From NCBI GenBank assembly GCA_905372495.1, contig CAJPPG010000004.1, positions 1-36,456 on the forward strand: a stretch of 36,456 nt of DNA. Reading direction: 5' to 3'. This document shows, piece after piece, positions 15,281 to 24,428 of the stretch; position 1 is the first letter of the stretch; the number at the start of each line of letters is the position of its first letter. The notes under the pieces were generated by a model. The model did no database searches, had not been told where the DNA came from, and was given only the letters and a program-made list of their open reading frames with translations. Made by a program: the position numbers and the translations under genes. This stretch comes from Candidatus Saccharimonadota bacterium. Lineage in GTDB: Bacteria > Patescibacteriota > Saccharimonadia > Saccharimonadales > Saccharimonadaceae.

Positions 15281-18265
15281 TTAATGGTGAATAGAGAAGT
15301 ATCCGCTATCTGGGGAATTATTGCTTCCCTGTAGATTCTGACGAAAACCTTTTTCACCTAACTGGTGTTTCCCTGGCAGGTTTTGACTGGTTGCAAAACC
15401 TGGACGTCCATCATGGAGGTCAGAAGCAAAATTGGTCTTGTGCGGCGTTTCATTGGCGTGTGAAGGGAGCGCAATTGGAGTGAGCGGAACTGGTTCAAAG
15501 TTGGCCTTCTTCTTGTTTTTATTGAAAGGTTTTTTATTCTTTTGGTTGTGTTTTAAGTTATTATTGTGATTAGTATTTCCCTGTTCCACGGGTTTTTTGG
15601 TTGCTTCCTTTTCCTGCTCATGTGCTAATTCCGTGGCAGATTTGACACCATTAGAGGTAATTGGTGCAACGGGATCTAATTGTTTAAGGACACTACCTAG
15701 GTCTTTGAGGGTCATTGAACTCTTCCCTGCGGCGGTGTTTGGTGAAACTTTTTTAAAGGCTTGATAATTAGGTTCCTGAATAAAAACTGGTTTGAACTGG
15801 GCGGGTGAAGTATTTTGGGTTAAGGAGATGTCATCTTTAGGGGCGTGACGGCCAGAGTCGGAGAGTTCTTTTTTATATTTTTCACTCTGTTCAATAGTGG
15901 CACGAATCTCAGCTTCAACTTCGGGGCGAGCCCTAGAGAAGAGATTGCGAGAATTGGTGATAATTGCGTCTAAATTGTCTGTCGGAGCTTGCGGAATATT
16001 GAGGGTGGTGGCTGAGAAAGCTGGTGCCTTCTCACCGTTAATAATCATAGAGATGACGAAGTGACGGTTATTCATCTGGATTAGATCGGAGCTATCAAAA
16101 GTTGGCTCAAACTGCTTAACGAGTATTGGAGCATCATCGGCGGAGACACGGAAGGAGATGGTGGTGCCTACGTTTCCGAAGACGGCATCACGTACGGATT
16201 CGGTCATCTGAGCGATATACTGGTTGGCGACCGTGAGATTTAGACCATACTTACGGGCCTCAGAGAGAATGACGGAGAATGAATCGGTTGCGAAGTTTTG
16301 GAACTCGTCAACGTATAGGTAAAATGGCCGGCGTTTTGAAACATCTGGGATATCAGAGCGTGACATGGCGGCTAACTGAATTTTAGTGACAAGGAAGGAA
16401 CCTAGAATGCCTGCGTTATCTTCGCCGATAAGACCTTTTGATAAATTCACGACGAGAATTTTTCCTTCGTCCATGATTTTGCGAACATCAAAGCTAGAAT
16501 GTGGCTGACCGATAATATTACGGATGATTGGGTTGGCAGTAAAGGCCCCCACCTTGTTAAGGACTGGAGCGATAGATTCGTTAACTTGTTTTTCATTCCA
16601 CTGACCAAACTCTTGTTTCCAGAATTGAAGTACTGTTACGTCAGTACAATAATCGAGAGTTTCCTTACGGAAATCCTTGTCGGTAAGAATTCGTGAGATA
16701 TCAAGCAGGGTGGAATCAGGGCGATCAAGAAGGGCCAATAGGGTGTAGCGGAGGATGTGTTCGAGGCGGGGACCCCAAGAATCGCCGAACATGCGTTTAA
16801 GTACGCCAATCACTTCAGAACAGACGTTTGGTTTACGAGTAGCATCAGAGAGCTCAAGCGGGTTAAAAGCGACTGGATATTGAGTGTCAGCAGGATTAAA
16901 ATAGACGACGTCTTTAATGCGATTTTGAGGAATAAAACGTAGGTTATTAACTGCGAAGTCGCCATGTGGATCAATAATACAATAGCCTTGATTGTAGAAG
17001 ATATCAGAGAGGGCAAAAAGTTCTAGGAGACCAGATTTACCGGCGCCAGTTTGTCCGATAATGTAAACGTGTCTTGAACGGTCTTTTCTGAGCATACCGA
17101 ATTGATGATTGATGCCACGGAAATTTGTAAGGCCAAAGGCGGAAATATTTTCATCGGTACTGGAAATACCAGTGATAAGTGGAAGCTTGGCAGGAGGTTC
17201 AGCAGTCTTAGAAGTGGCCCAGACAATATTTGGCGTCTCAACTGAGGTGTGAGGAAGGTGATAAACACTTGCAAGCTCGGAGATGTTAAGAATAAAGCCT
17301 GGAGTCTGGAATTGGCGCATTTTGTACGCGTCGAGCTCTTCTTTATTGAAGCTACCACCGAGCTGCTTGAAACCGTTGAGGTTGGTGGAGTTAAACTGCT
17401 TAAAGGTACCAACAAGAGCCTGCATATTGAGCTTGGCGTTAATTTCATTGGTACCGAGATAGGCTAGACGGATTTTAACTTCATAACCCAGTTTTGTGGC
17501 TTTTTGTTCTGCGGCACTGATTTGTGATTTAGTGCGCTCAGATAGCTCGACTTTGGAGTCGGAGGAGCTACCTCCGGATGGAGGCGTCCAGAGAGCGGAA
17601 ATAGCCTGCAAGATCCAAGTGATATCAATATTGAAGATACGGAAAGAATTTTTACCAGATTTGAGGATTTTGATCCAATTATCGGTGTCTTTATGCCAGG
17701 AGTCTGCGATGGGGCGAGTTAGAATCTGAATCCAGAGTTCCTCTGAATGATCGGGGTCGAGTTTAGCAAGTGTACCAGTGATACCAGCTAGAGGGTCAAC
17801 CTCGAAGTTGTCAAAGGTTTTGATGGGGAGGGCAGTATTTTCGGTTAAGCCCAGCTCAGCCGTGTAAATTACCTCATGTTTATCGCGATTGTCGACATAA
17901 TCGTGATCGATAGTGTAGATCTGGACGGTTGGATATTGAGCATAAATTTGGCCCTCTACAAAACTTTGTTGAGCTTTTGGAGTCCAGACATAAAAACGAA
18001 TTTGTCCGCCAGTGCTAACTACTTCAAAACTAAGATGTTCCTGGATACCGCCAGAACTCTTAAGTGAGGCAAACATCTGCTCCGCAGAGAGCTCCTGTTT
18101 ATCGTTATTTTTTGGAATTTCTAACATTAGGAGAACAGAATCAACGTTGAGAACCTTAAGCTGGTTGATTTTTTTGTAATTGCGATAAGTAAGAACCCCT
18201 AAAATAATTACTATTGGTAGCCAGATAATTGGCATTAAAAGAAAGTGGAGAATTTCAATGATCAT
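15281..18265 (-). CDS. Type IV coupling-protein-like membrane ATPase (VirD4/TraD/HerA superfamily)
   Basis: A 994-residue protein with an N-terminal membrane segment (FLLMPIIWLPIVIILGVLTY), a mixed ~350-residue domain, then a HerA/FtsK-type motor. Walker A is GQTGAGKS near residue 402, IIDPHGDFAVN follows, and Walker B is YLYVDEFQNFAT near 650. This is the architecture of coupling proteins that feed DNA or proteins to type IV secretion or pili. The last ~230 residues are low-complexity, Pro/Asn/Lys-rich and probably disordered. No relaxase or other T4SS gene lies nearby, so it acts with parts encoded elsewhere or in a separate role such as DNA uptake. Upstream on its strand is TGT TAAACT six nt before the ATG, a leaderless-type promoter. 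Confidence 0.8.
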   Translation of the reverse strand: MIIEILHFLLMPIIWLPIVIILGVLTYRNYKKINQLKVLNVDSVLLMLEIPKNNDKQELSAEQMFASLKSSGGIQEHLSFEVVSTGGQIRFYVWTPKAQQSFVEGQIYAQYPTVQIYTIDHDYVDNRDKHEVIYTAELGLTENTALPIKTFDNFEVDPLAGITGTLAKLDPDHSEELWIQILTRPIADSWHKDTDNWIKILKSGKNSFRIFNIDITWILQAISALWTPPSGGSSSDSKVELSERTKSQISAAEQKATKLGYEVKIRLAYLGTNEINAKLNMQALVGTFKQFNSTNLNGFKQLGGSFNKEELDAYKMRQFQTPGFILNISELASVYHLPHTSVETPNIVWATSKTAEPPAKLPLITGISSTDENISAFGLTNFRGINHQFGMLRKDRSRHVYIIGQTGAGKSGLLELFALSDIFYNQGYCIIDPHGDFAVNNLRFIPQNRIKDVVYFNPADTQYPVAFNPLELSDATRKPNVCSEVIGVLKRMFGDSWGPRLEHILRYTLLALLDRPDSTLLDISRILTDKDFRKETLDYCTDVTVLQFWKQEFGQWNEKQVNESIAPVLNKVGAFTANPIIRNIIGQPHSSFDVRKIMDEGKILVVNLSKGLIGEDNAGILGSFLVTKIQLAAMSRSDIPDVSKRRPFYLYVDEFQNFATDSFSVILSEARKYGLNLTVANQYIAQMTESVRDAVFGNVGTTISFRVSADDAPILVKQFEPTFDSSDLIQMNNRHFVISMIINGEKAPAFSATTLNIPQAPTDNLDAIITNSRNLFSRARPEVEAEIRATIEQSEKYKKELSDSGRHAPKDDISLTQNTSPAQFKPVFIQEPNYQAFKKVSPNTAAGKSSMTLKDLGSVLKQLDPVAPITSNGVKSATELAHEQEKEATKKPVEQGNTNHNNNLKHNQKNKKPFNKNKKKANFEPVPLTPIALPSHANETPHKTNFASDLHDGRPGFATSQNLPGKHQLGEKGFRQNLQGSNNSPDSGYFSIHH

Positions 18266-18350
18266 ATCTTTAGTTTAACATGAAAAGGATAAAAAGTTTA
18301 TCGTTCAAGAAATTGTTTTATGGATCGAAGATAGGGATATTTTTATAATA

Positions 18351-19391
18351 TTATTTATTGGAACTCGCCACTGTGTAGGTGTTTTTATCAACGCGTTGAT
18401 AGAGCTTCTTATTCTGAAGATTGAGAAGGACGGTGGTCTCTTTGACTTTACGGACTTTAAGTACGTTTTTAACAATTTCTTCCCTGGTAAGCGGAGTCTT
18501 TGACTCTTCAAGAATACTGGTGATGATTTGGGAGACAGTTCCCTTTTTGTAACCCCAGTCGCGTAGCGCATAGATACCACGGCCAATAAGTACAAAGCGA
18601 GGGTCTTTGATTAATTCATTATGAATAGCCTGCAAGGTGACATCTTTTTTACGGAATTTGGAGGAAGAAATAGCACTTGCAATATCATTAAAATGCATAG
18701 GTTCCTTCTTATTTTGTAGAATCACATAGATTTTGTCACGAATATTCTTTGGGTTGACAGTTGGCCATTTTGTGAGACCCCACTGGTCATCTAAGGACGA
18801 TAATTGTTTAGAGATTGATGCAATGGCACGAATATAGTTAGGGTGCTCATAATTTAGTTGGCTGTCAAGCTCTTCTAGCGAGAGTGGAGTTTTCTTTGTT
18901 TTAATAAGAGTAACAATTTCGTCAATCTGTTTCTTGATAGTTTTTTCATCTCCATAATCAGAGATGCCGATGGCGCCATAGTATTTCTCGGTTTCCTCAA
19001 TAAGAGTGAGGCTGGCGGAAATTTCGCCTAAGAAAATAAGATAAGACTTTTCAAGACTACTGGCTTCGTGTCCATAGATTTTGCTGGTGAGAACAGAAAT
19101 TTTAGCTATTCTTCCCTCTTCTGTGAGGTTTCTGATGAGGACTTTTTCAGCAGCGGCAAGTTCGGGAATTTTACCATCTTCAGCGGCAATACGAAGCCTA
19201 ACAATAATAGCTTTTTCTAATTGTCGAACTCGTTCCCTGGTAATAGAAAGAAAGTCGCCTATTTGCTCAAGAGTTTCACGCTCTCCAGTTAAGCCAAAAC
19301 GGCGAGAAATGATTTCTTTTTCACGATCCTGTTCAATGATGTCCAAACTACCCTGTACGGCGGCCTTGATTACATCCTCATATTGACCCAT
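18351..19391 (-). CDS. Sigma-70 region 4 fused to tandem HARE-type winged helices
   Basis: A 346-residue putative transcription factor. Residues 21-70 read as sigma region 4: DREKEIISRRFGL, then EQIGDFLSITRERVRQLEKA, the signature HTH that normally contacts the -35 element. No sigma region 2 or 3 is present. The rest contains three similar units of about 65-70 residues, starting near 155 (IDEIVTLIKTKKTPLSLEEL), 217 (IRDKIYVILQNKKEPMHFNDI) and 286 (VSQIITSILEESKTPLTREEI). The middle one fits the HARE-HTH fold seen in the RNA polymerase delta subunit. It may modulate RNA polymerase rather than initiate alone. It is followed by the coupling-protein gene after 85 nt. Confidence 0.75.
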   Translation of the reverse strand: MGQYEDVIKAAVQGSLDIIEQDREKEIISRRFGLTGERETLEQIGDFLSITRERVRQLEKAIIVRLRIAAEDGKIPELAAAEKVLIRNLTEEGRIAKISVLTSKIYGHEASSLEKSYLIFLGEISASLTLIEETEKYYGAIGISDYGDEKTIKKQIDEIVTLIKTKKTPLSLEELDSQLNYEHPNYIRAIASISKQLSSLDDQWGLTKWPTVNPKNIRDKIYVILQNKKEPMHFNDIASAISSSKFRKKDVTLQAIHNELIKDPRFVLIGRGIYALRDWGYKKGTVSQIITSILEESKTPLTREEIVKNVLKVRKVKETTVLLNLQNKKLYQRVDKNTYTVASSNK

Positions 19392-19672
19392 TTTTAGATC
19401 TTCTTCCCTTTCTCCACCTCTGACTGATACTGAAATTTATAATATAATAACATTAAAATATGATTTGTCAAGTAATTAATTTTAATCTATATACTGTCTA
19501 TTAACTATGCGGACTTTTATTTACTTTCTTTTAGTTTTTTATGTTTCCTATTGTACCATAAATTTTACACATGTCCTAATAAGTTTTATTTAAATATAAG
19601 CATAAGCACTTTTATGATGTGGTATTTTTATTAAGACATCAAAAAGAGTTATTTAGAAGGTCATGTAGAAAG
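19392..19672. other. AT-rich intergenic gap between topA and the sigma4/HARE gene
   Basis: Both flanking genes are on the - strand. The 281-nt gap is very AT-rich. It should hold the promoter of the sigma4/HARE gene (TATAAT-like stretches near 19438-19450 on the - strand) and perhaps a weak TGATGT / ACATCA hairpin behind topA. Nothing else was seen. Confidence 0.4.
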
Positions 19673-22120
19673 TTATTTTGTGGTGGTTTTCTTGGAAGCC
19701 GTCTTTTTAGTGGTCGTCTTTTTGACTGCGGATTTCTTAGTGGTTTTAGTAGTGCGTACCTTCGTCTTTTTGGCTGGCGCAGTCTTCTCTTCTAGTAGGC
19801 TGGTGGCCAGTTCCAGAGTAATAGTTTTTGGATCAAGATCGGTAGGAATTTTGAGATTGTTTGGACGTGGACGACCCTTACCAGAGGCTGGCTTAATAGC
19901 GGGGCCTTTAATATAGGGACCGAACGGGCCGTGGATGATTTTGATTTCTCCCCAGTCAGCAATAATGGAAGACTTTTTCTTCTGATAGAGTTGGTTGGCA
20001 AGCTCGAAACTAATCGTGTAAGGACTTTCTTCCTTATTGGCGCGGTTTAACTGAATATTGTGATTGCCGGCTTTTAGATAAGGACCGAATGGACCATTGG
20101 CCGCAATAAGTTCAGTGCCATCATCGGCTTTACCGATTAACCTGGGGAGTTGCGGAAGCTCAAGTTGTTTTAATGCTTGCTCTAAGGTGATAGTTTTGAC
20201 GGTTTTACCAGCCGGGAGGGGTGCGAAGATTGGTTTTTCGCCAGCTTCTTTCTCATTTTCACCAAGTTGAATAAAGCCACCATTGCGACCGATTTTAGCA
20301 TAGACTTTCTTGTTGGTTTTAGGGTCAATGCCAAGCTCTGTGGCTGAATTGTAACGATTTGCCATTGCTGATGCGCCCACGGTTTCAGCAAATGGAGTGT
20401 AGAAGTCTCGAAGCATTTTGAGACGGGTTAATTTATGCTCGGCGATCTTATCTAACTGTTCCTCAATGCCGGCAGTAAAATCATAGTCGACAATATTTTC
20501 GAAATTTTCGCAAAGAAAATCTGAAACTAGTTCACCAACCGGGGTTGGCAGGAGCTTGCCTTTATTGGCACCAGCTTTTTCTTTAAGGGTGGATTCGGTG
20601 ATAGAGTTTGGAGCGGCATCATGATCAGTAACACTGACTTTGCCATGTAAAACGATTTCTTGAATTTCTCGTTCAGTGCCTTCTGATTCGCCTTTAACGA
20701 CATAGTTGCGTACCTGAATAGCATTAATGATGGAAGCATAGGTGCTTGGGCGACCAATGCCTAATTCCTCAAGTTTTTTCACTAGAGAACCTTCGGTGTA
20801 TCTTGCAGGTGGTTTTGAATAAGTTTGTTTGGCAATAAGGTCATGAGCGTTGAGGAGGTCACCAACATTTAATTGAGGTAAGAGAGTATCCTTGTTTTTG
20901 CCGTAAACTTTGAGAAAGCCGTCAAAGATAACCACTTCACCTTTGGCATTAAAATGGAGGTCAGGATTTGTTGATGGAATAATATCGATATTGGTTTTTG
21001 CTACTATGGCATTCTTCATCTGAGTGGCGAGAGTGCGAGTGCGAATTAGCTGATAGAGCTTTTTTTCATAATCGTTTTTACCGGCAACTTCTTGCGCGAT
21101 ATTGGTGGGACGAATGGCTTCGTGAGCTTCTTGGGCGCTAGCGTCTTTGGTATGAAAATGACGGACTTGAAGATAGTTTTCGCCAAAAGTTTGTTTGATA
21201 TAGCTGGAGATAGCTGAGATGGCATCCTTAGAGAGATTGAGAGAATCGGTACGATGGTAAGTGATTAGACCAGCTTGGTAGAGTCCTTGTGCGGCAGACA
21301 TTGTGGTCTTGGCGCTGTAGCCGAGGCGGCTATTGGATTCGATTTGCAGAGCGGCGGTAGTGAATGGTACGGGATTGGCTTTGGTACCTTCGGTTTGTTC
21401 AATGTTTTGGACGATAAAATCAGAGTCGGCTAGTTGAGAAAAAAGATTTTTAACCTCATCTGGAGTTTGAATAATGGATTTCTCCAGGCTTGCATCAAAA
21501 ATTTCAGACGAATTCGGGTCGGAAATATTGGCGGCTTGATTGGAGAACTTGCCTGTAACTTTAAAAGTTGATTTGGCGGAAAATTTTTCAATTTCACGTT
21601 CTTTTTCGACGATTAGACGGAGAGCTGGAGACTGGACGCGACCGGCAGACTTGGCGCCAGGAACCTTTTTACGAACAATGTCAGAAAGGTCGTAACCTAC
21701 GAGCATATCGAGGGTTTGGCGAGCTTGTTGACTGGAAACCATATCCATATCGACTGTGCGAGGGTTGGCTATGGCAGACTGCAAAGCAGTTTTGGTAATT
21801 TCATGAAAAGTGATACGATGGGTGGATTTGGGAAGTTTAAGTACTTCAAGTAAGTGCCAAGAAATAGATTCACCTTCGCGGTCTTCATCGGTGGCAAGCC
21901 AGATGGACTCAGCTTTTTTAGCTTCTTTTTTAAGCTCAGAGATAATATTTTTGTGATCTGGGTCAATTTCGTAAGTAACTGCAAAATTATCGTGAACATC
22001 AACCTTGACATCTTTTCTGATATGGCCAACGGAAGCTAAGACTTTATAATCTGCGCCGAGGTATTTTTCAATAGTTTTAGCCTTGGCAGGGCTCTCCACG
22101 ATAACTAAGTTCTTTGACAT
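19673..22120 (-). CDS. topA: DNA topoisomerase I (type IA)
   Basis: Relaxes negative supercoils by transient single-strand cleavage. The 815-residue protein starts with the TOPRIM domain (NLVIVESPAKAKTIEKYLG, then ATDEDREGESISWH) and carries the active-site Tyr in GLITYHRTDSLNLS near residue 287 (most family members read YMRTDS). The C-terminus has no zinc fingers. Instead it has topoisomerase C-terminal repeats marked by NGPFGPYLKAG and HGPFGPYIKG, then a Lys/Thr-rich tail (TTKKSAVKKTTTKKTASKK) resembling histone-like DNA-binding tails. The ATG lies six nt after a TGC TAATAT extended -10 on the - strand, so the mRNA is probably leaderless. Confidence 0.95.
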   Translation of the reverse strand: MSKNLVIVESPAKAKTIEKYLGADYKVLASVGHIRKDVKVDVHDNFAVTYEIDPDHKNIISELKKEAKKAESIWLATDEDREGESISWHLLEVLKLPKSTHRITFHEITKTALQSAIANPRTVDMDMVSSQQARQTLDMLVGYDLSDIVRKKVPGAKSAGRVQSPALRLIVEKEREIEKFSAKSTFKVTGKFSNQAANISDPNSSEIFDASLEKSIIQTPDEVKNLFSQLADSDFIVQNIEQTEGTKANPVPFTTAALQIESNSRLGYSAKTTMSAAQGLYQAGLITYHRTDSLNLSKDAISAISSYIKQTFGENYLQVRHFHTKDASAQEAHEAIRPTNIAQEVAGKNDYEKKLYQLIRTRTLATQMKNAIVAKTNIDIIPSTNPDLHFNAKGEVVIFDGFLKVYGKNKDTLLPQLNVGDLLNAHDLIAKQTYSKPPARYTEGSLVKKLEELGIGRPSTYASIINAIQVRNYVVKGESEGTEREIQEIVLHGKVSVTDHDAAPNSITESTLKEKAGANKGKLLPTPVGELVSDFLCENFENIVDYDFTAGIEEQLDKIAEHKLTRLKMLRDFYTPFAETVGASAMANRYNSATELGIDPKTNKKVYAKIGRNGGFIQLGENEKEAGEKPIFAPLPAGKTVKTITLEQALKQLELPQLPRLIGKADDGTELIAANGPFGPYLKAGNHNIQLNRANKEESPYTISFELANQLYQKKKSSIIADWGEIKIIHGPFGPYIKGPAIKPASGKGRPRPNNLKIPTDLDPKTITLELATSLLEEKTAPAKKTKVRTTKTTKKSAVKKTTTKKTASKKTTTK

Positions 22121-22126
22121 ATTTAT

Positions 22127-22135
22127 ATATTAGCA
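22127..22135 (-). promoter_or_regulatory. Extended -10 promoter of topA (leaderless start)
   Basis: On the - strand TGC then TAATAT, followed by 6 nt and the topA ATG (complement of 22118-22120). Confidence 0.6.
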
Positions 22136-22293
22136 CGGTTGTCAAGAGTTGGTTGGTCTAATTGGAGTCAAAAAAATATCTTGAATTGTTCCCAAAAATA
22201 AGAAAAAAAGACTTGGCAGGTTAAAAAACTTATGTTAAAGTATAGGTAGAGTGAAGGTTTTCTGGCAGCTAGATACAGGAAGGATATTTTGCT

Positions 22294-22893
22294 GTGGGAA
22301 TAAAAAAACAAAAACCTACAAATAAAGGTATAAAAATTGTTAGTGGCATGTTGGCTGCAAGTTTATTTGCGATGCCAGTGTTACTGCTTAATGGTGCACC
22401 AACCTCGGCGGCTTCACAGTCTGCTACGACAACGGTTAATGTGACCATTGATCCGGTGATTTCGATTACGGCTTCACCAAATATTGAAATGGATATTACT
22501 CCAACCGCCTCTGGCCAGTTTAGAACTGCGAATGGCAATGTGGTGATTTCAACCAATAACGTAAAAGGTTATACGACCTATATTACTTCAAGCACAACTG
22601 AAACCAACTTAAAGCAGCCAGCTGCAACTGGGGTTTCAGCTGTTATTCCTACAGTTTCCGCAAGTGGAACCACTATTTCTGGTAATGGATGGGGCTGGTC
22701 AAACGATGCAAGTCAGTTTAATCCAGTCAAAGCTACCGGTACAACCGACAATAGTGCAGTCTTTAGTCGCACCACATCTGCTACTCCAACAGGTGATAAT
22801 AAGACCTTAACGATTGGTGCTAGCGCAACAACGAGTGTGCCATCAGGTACTTACTCAAACACTTTACTACTTACCGCCGTCACAAATAACTAA
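22294..22893 (+). CDS. Secreted surface protein, unknown family
   Basis: A GTG start at 22294 is supported by AGGAAGG about 10 nt upstream. The 199-residue product has a Lys-rich N-terminus, a hydrophobic core (IVSGMLAASLFAMPVLLL) and a likely signal-peptidase site around TSAASQS near residue 40. The mature part is Ser/Thr/Asn-rich, predicted all-beta, with alternating TTVNVTIDPVISITAS and a single aromatic patch GNGWGWSNDASQF. There is no sortase motif or membrane anchor at the C-terminus, which ends ...LLLTAVTNN. It has its own promoter region and terminator. It could be a cell-surface or pilus-like subunit; I do not recognise the family. Confidence 0.7.
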   Translation: MGIKKQKPTNKGIKIVSGMLAASLFAMPVLLLNGAPTSAASQSATTTVNVTIDPVISITASPNIEMDITPTASGQFRTANGNVVISTNNVKGYTTYITSSTTETNLKQPAATGVSAVIPTVSASGTTISGNGWGWSNDASQFNPVKATGTTDNSAVFSRTTSATPTGDNKTLTIGASATTSVPSGTYSNTLLLTAVTNN

Positions 22894-22950
22894 ATAATAT
22901 TAATATTGCGAGGAAAAATATTGTTAGTTTTGGCTGTTGAATAGTCTTGT

Positions 22951-22977
22951 AAAAAGGACCCGTGTGGGTCCTTTTTT
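22951..22977 (+). terminator. Intrinsic terminator after the secreted protein
   Basis: AAAAAGGACCC pairs with GGGTCCTTTTT around a 4-nt loop, with a T run. Confidence 0.94.
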
Positions 22978-23033
22978 GTTAAACGGAAGTATATTATAAC
23001 TGTGATTAAGATGAGGTTTAAAAATTTAACATC

Positions 23034-23350
23034 AAAAAGCCCCAAGTAAGGGTGGGCATCACTTGGGGCTATTTGACCCTACAACGCATCTCTTTGATAC
23101 CGGGAGATTCCCCGGAGCGTGACCCACCTCACAAACTTTGGGGCCCGCCGGTTATAGGGGTTGCTATGTTCTTAAAGGGTGAACTTTCATAGTGGAGGTA
23201 ATACTAATTGACTTACAACCGATAAAAGAAAAATTGTAAGTTGAAAGTCTTTTAAGAACACGCAACTTCTGTTATATTGGTAACAGAAATTATGATTTAT
23301 TTAGGTGCGGTGTAGGGATCGTGCCTTTTTTGTGCTTCGACCTCTAACTT
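23034..23350 (-). ncRNA. Unassigned ~315-nt structured noncoding RNA gene
   Basis: No ORF on either strand, but a complete transcription unit on the - strand: a sigma70-type promoter at 23356-23384 and a 10-bp terminator hairpin (23038-23070) with T5 at 23034-23038. Helices: GATCCCTACA with TGTAGGGTC closes the body (one bulge); TTCTGTTA / TAACAGAA; a 16-bp interrupted helix GTTGC...TGTTCTTAAA with TTTAAGAACA...GCAAC that contains ACTTACAA / TTGTAAGT; and CCGGG / CCCGG. The terminator loop CCCACC is complementary to an upstream GGTGGG, a likely pseudoknot. None of the RNase P, tmRNA, SRP or 6S hallmarks I know are present. Confidence 0.75.
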
Positions 23351-23355
23351 GTTGA

Positions 23356-23384
23356 AGTATACCATACAAAAATATATATGTCAA
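23356..23384 (-). promoter_or_regulatory. Consensus sigma70-type promoter of the ncRNA
   Basis: On the - strand: TTGACA, a 17-nt spacer ending in TGG, then TATACT. This is the best full promoter in the window and combines a perfect -35 with an extended -10. Predicted start is near 23349. Confidence 0.8.
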
Positions 23385-23436
23385 TACTTAAAACTAAAGA
23401 TATTAAATAATCAAGTAAAAAATGGAGGGTATTTGT

Positions 23437-24417
23437 ATGGAAATCAATAGAATTACACCTGAAGTGATGCAATTTACGGCGCGTCTTTCAGCTATTGCGC
23501 TTAAGCCTAAAAAGTTGTATTACTATGGAACAATGCCGCGCGTGGATGAAAGATTTAGTGGGGTTGAGGCAAGGTATGCGTTTGAGGGGAGAGGACGACC
23601 AAGAACTGTGGCGGTGGTGGGTGCAAGAAGATGTACTAATTATGGACGGGAGCAAGCTTACAAGATTGCTTATGAGCTTGCTCGACAGGGGGTAGTGGTG
23701 GTCTCGGGTTTGGCTTTTGGCATAGATTCAGTAGCACATCGGGCTGCTCTTGATGCGGGTGGGCTGACCGTGGCAGTACTTGGCACGCCGATTGACCAAA
23801 TATACCCGGCTTGTCACAAAGGACTAGCAGAAGAAATAGTTCAAAAGAAGGGTGCGATTATCTCGGAATATCCAGAGTGGCAGGAGGTGTTAAAAGATGA
23901 GAAATTGGCGAAAATTTTGCAATCTCAATCGGGGCGGAAGGCAGCTTTTTTACAGAGAAATCGATTGATTTCTGGCTTATCAGATATTGTAGTGATCGTA
24001 GAAGCGGACTTGAGGTCAGGATCGCTAAATACAGCGCATCATGCGTTTGAACAAAGTAATTTGGTATATGCGGTGCCAGGCGATGTAACAAGAGAGGGGT
24101 CGAGAGGATGTAATAAGCTTTTAGGGAGAGGGGCGGTGGCTTTTTCGGAGACCGAAGAGATATTGCTAGATTTGGGATTTAAAGTTAAGAAAACGGTAAC
24201 GCAGAAAAAAGAAGTCTTAAAAGGAGATTCGGAGGCAGAAACGCAGATTTTAGGAAGAATACAGGAAGGAATGTCGGATGGAGAGGAGATTTTGGAGAAA
24301 ATACAAAAGAATGGAGTAATAATGACGGTTTCGGATTTTACAATGGCGATTTTTGATTTGCAAATGAAAGGGCGAATTAAGGCGCTCGGTGGTAATCGAT
24401 GGATGTTGATTGATTAG
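23437..24417 (+). CDS. dprA: DNA-processing protein DprA (Smf)
   Basis: Binds incoming single-stranded DNA during natural transformation and loads RecA. I place the start at ATG 23437 (326 aa): GGAGG lies 8 nt upstream, and an in-frame ATG at 23422 sits just before that RBS. The Rossmann core is clear: TVAVVGARRCTNYGRE, VVVSGLAFGIDSVAHRAAL, VAVLGTPIDQIYPACHKGLAEEI and AAFLQRNRLISGLSDIVVIVEA, followed by a winged-helix-like C-terminal region. The usual N-terminal SAM domain is mostly lacking. The MarR-like gene follows after 11 nt, likely in one operon. Confidence 0.93.
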   Translation: MEINRITPEVMQFTARLSAIALKPKKLYYYGTMPRVDERFSGVEARYAFEGRGRPRTVAVVGARRCTNYGREQAYKIAYELARQGVVVVSGLAFGIDSVAHRAALDAGGLTVAVLGTPIDQIYPACHKGLAEEIVQKKGAIISEYPEWQEVLKDEKLAKILQSQSGRKAAFLQRNRLISGLSDIVVIVEADLRSGSLNTAHHAFEQSNLVYAVPGDVTREGSRGCNKLLGRGAVAFSETEEILLDLGFKVKKTVTQKKEVLKGDSEAETQILGRIQEGMSDGEEILEKIQKNGVIMTVSDFTMAIFDLQMKGRIKALGGNRWMLID

Positions 24418-24428
24418 GAGAAAAGGAA

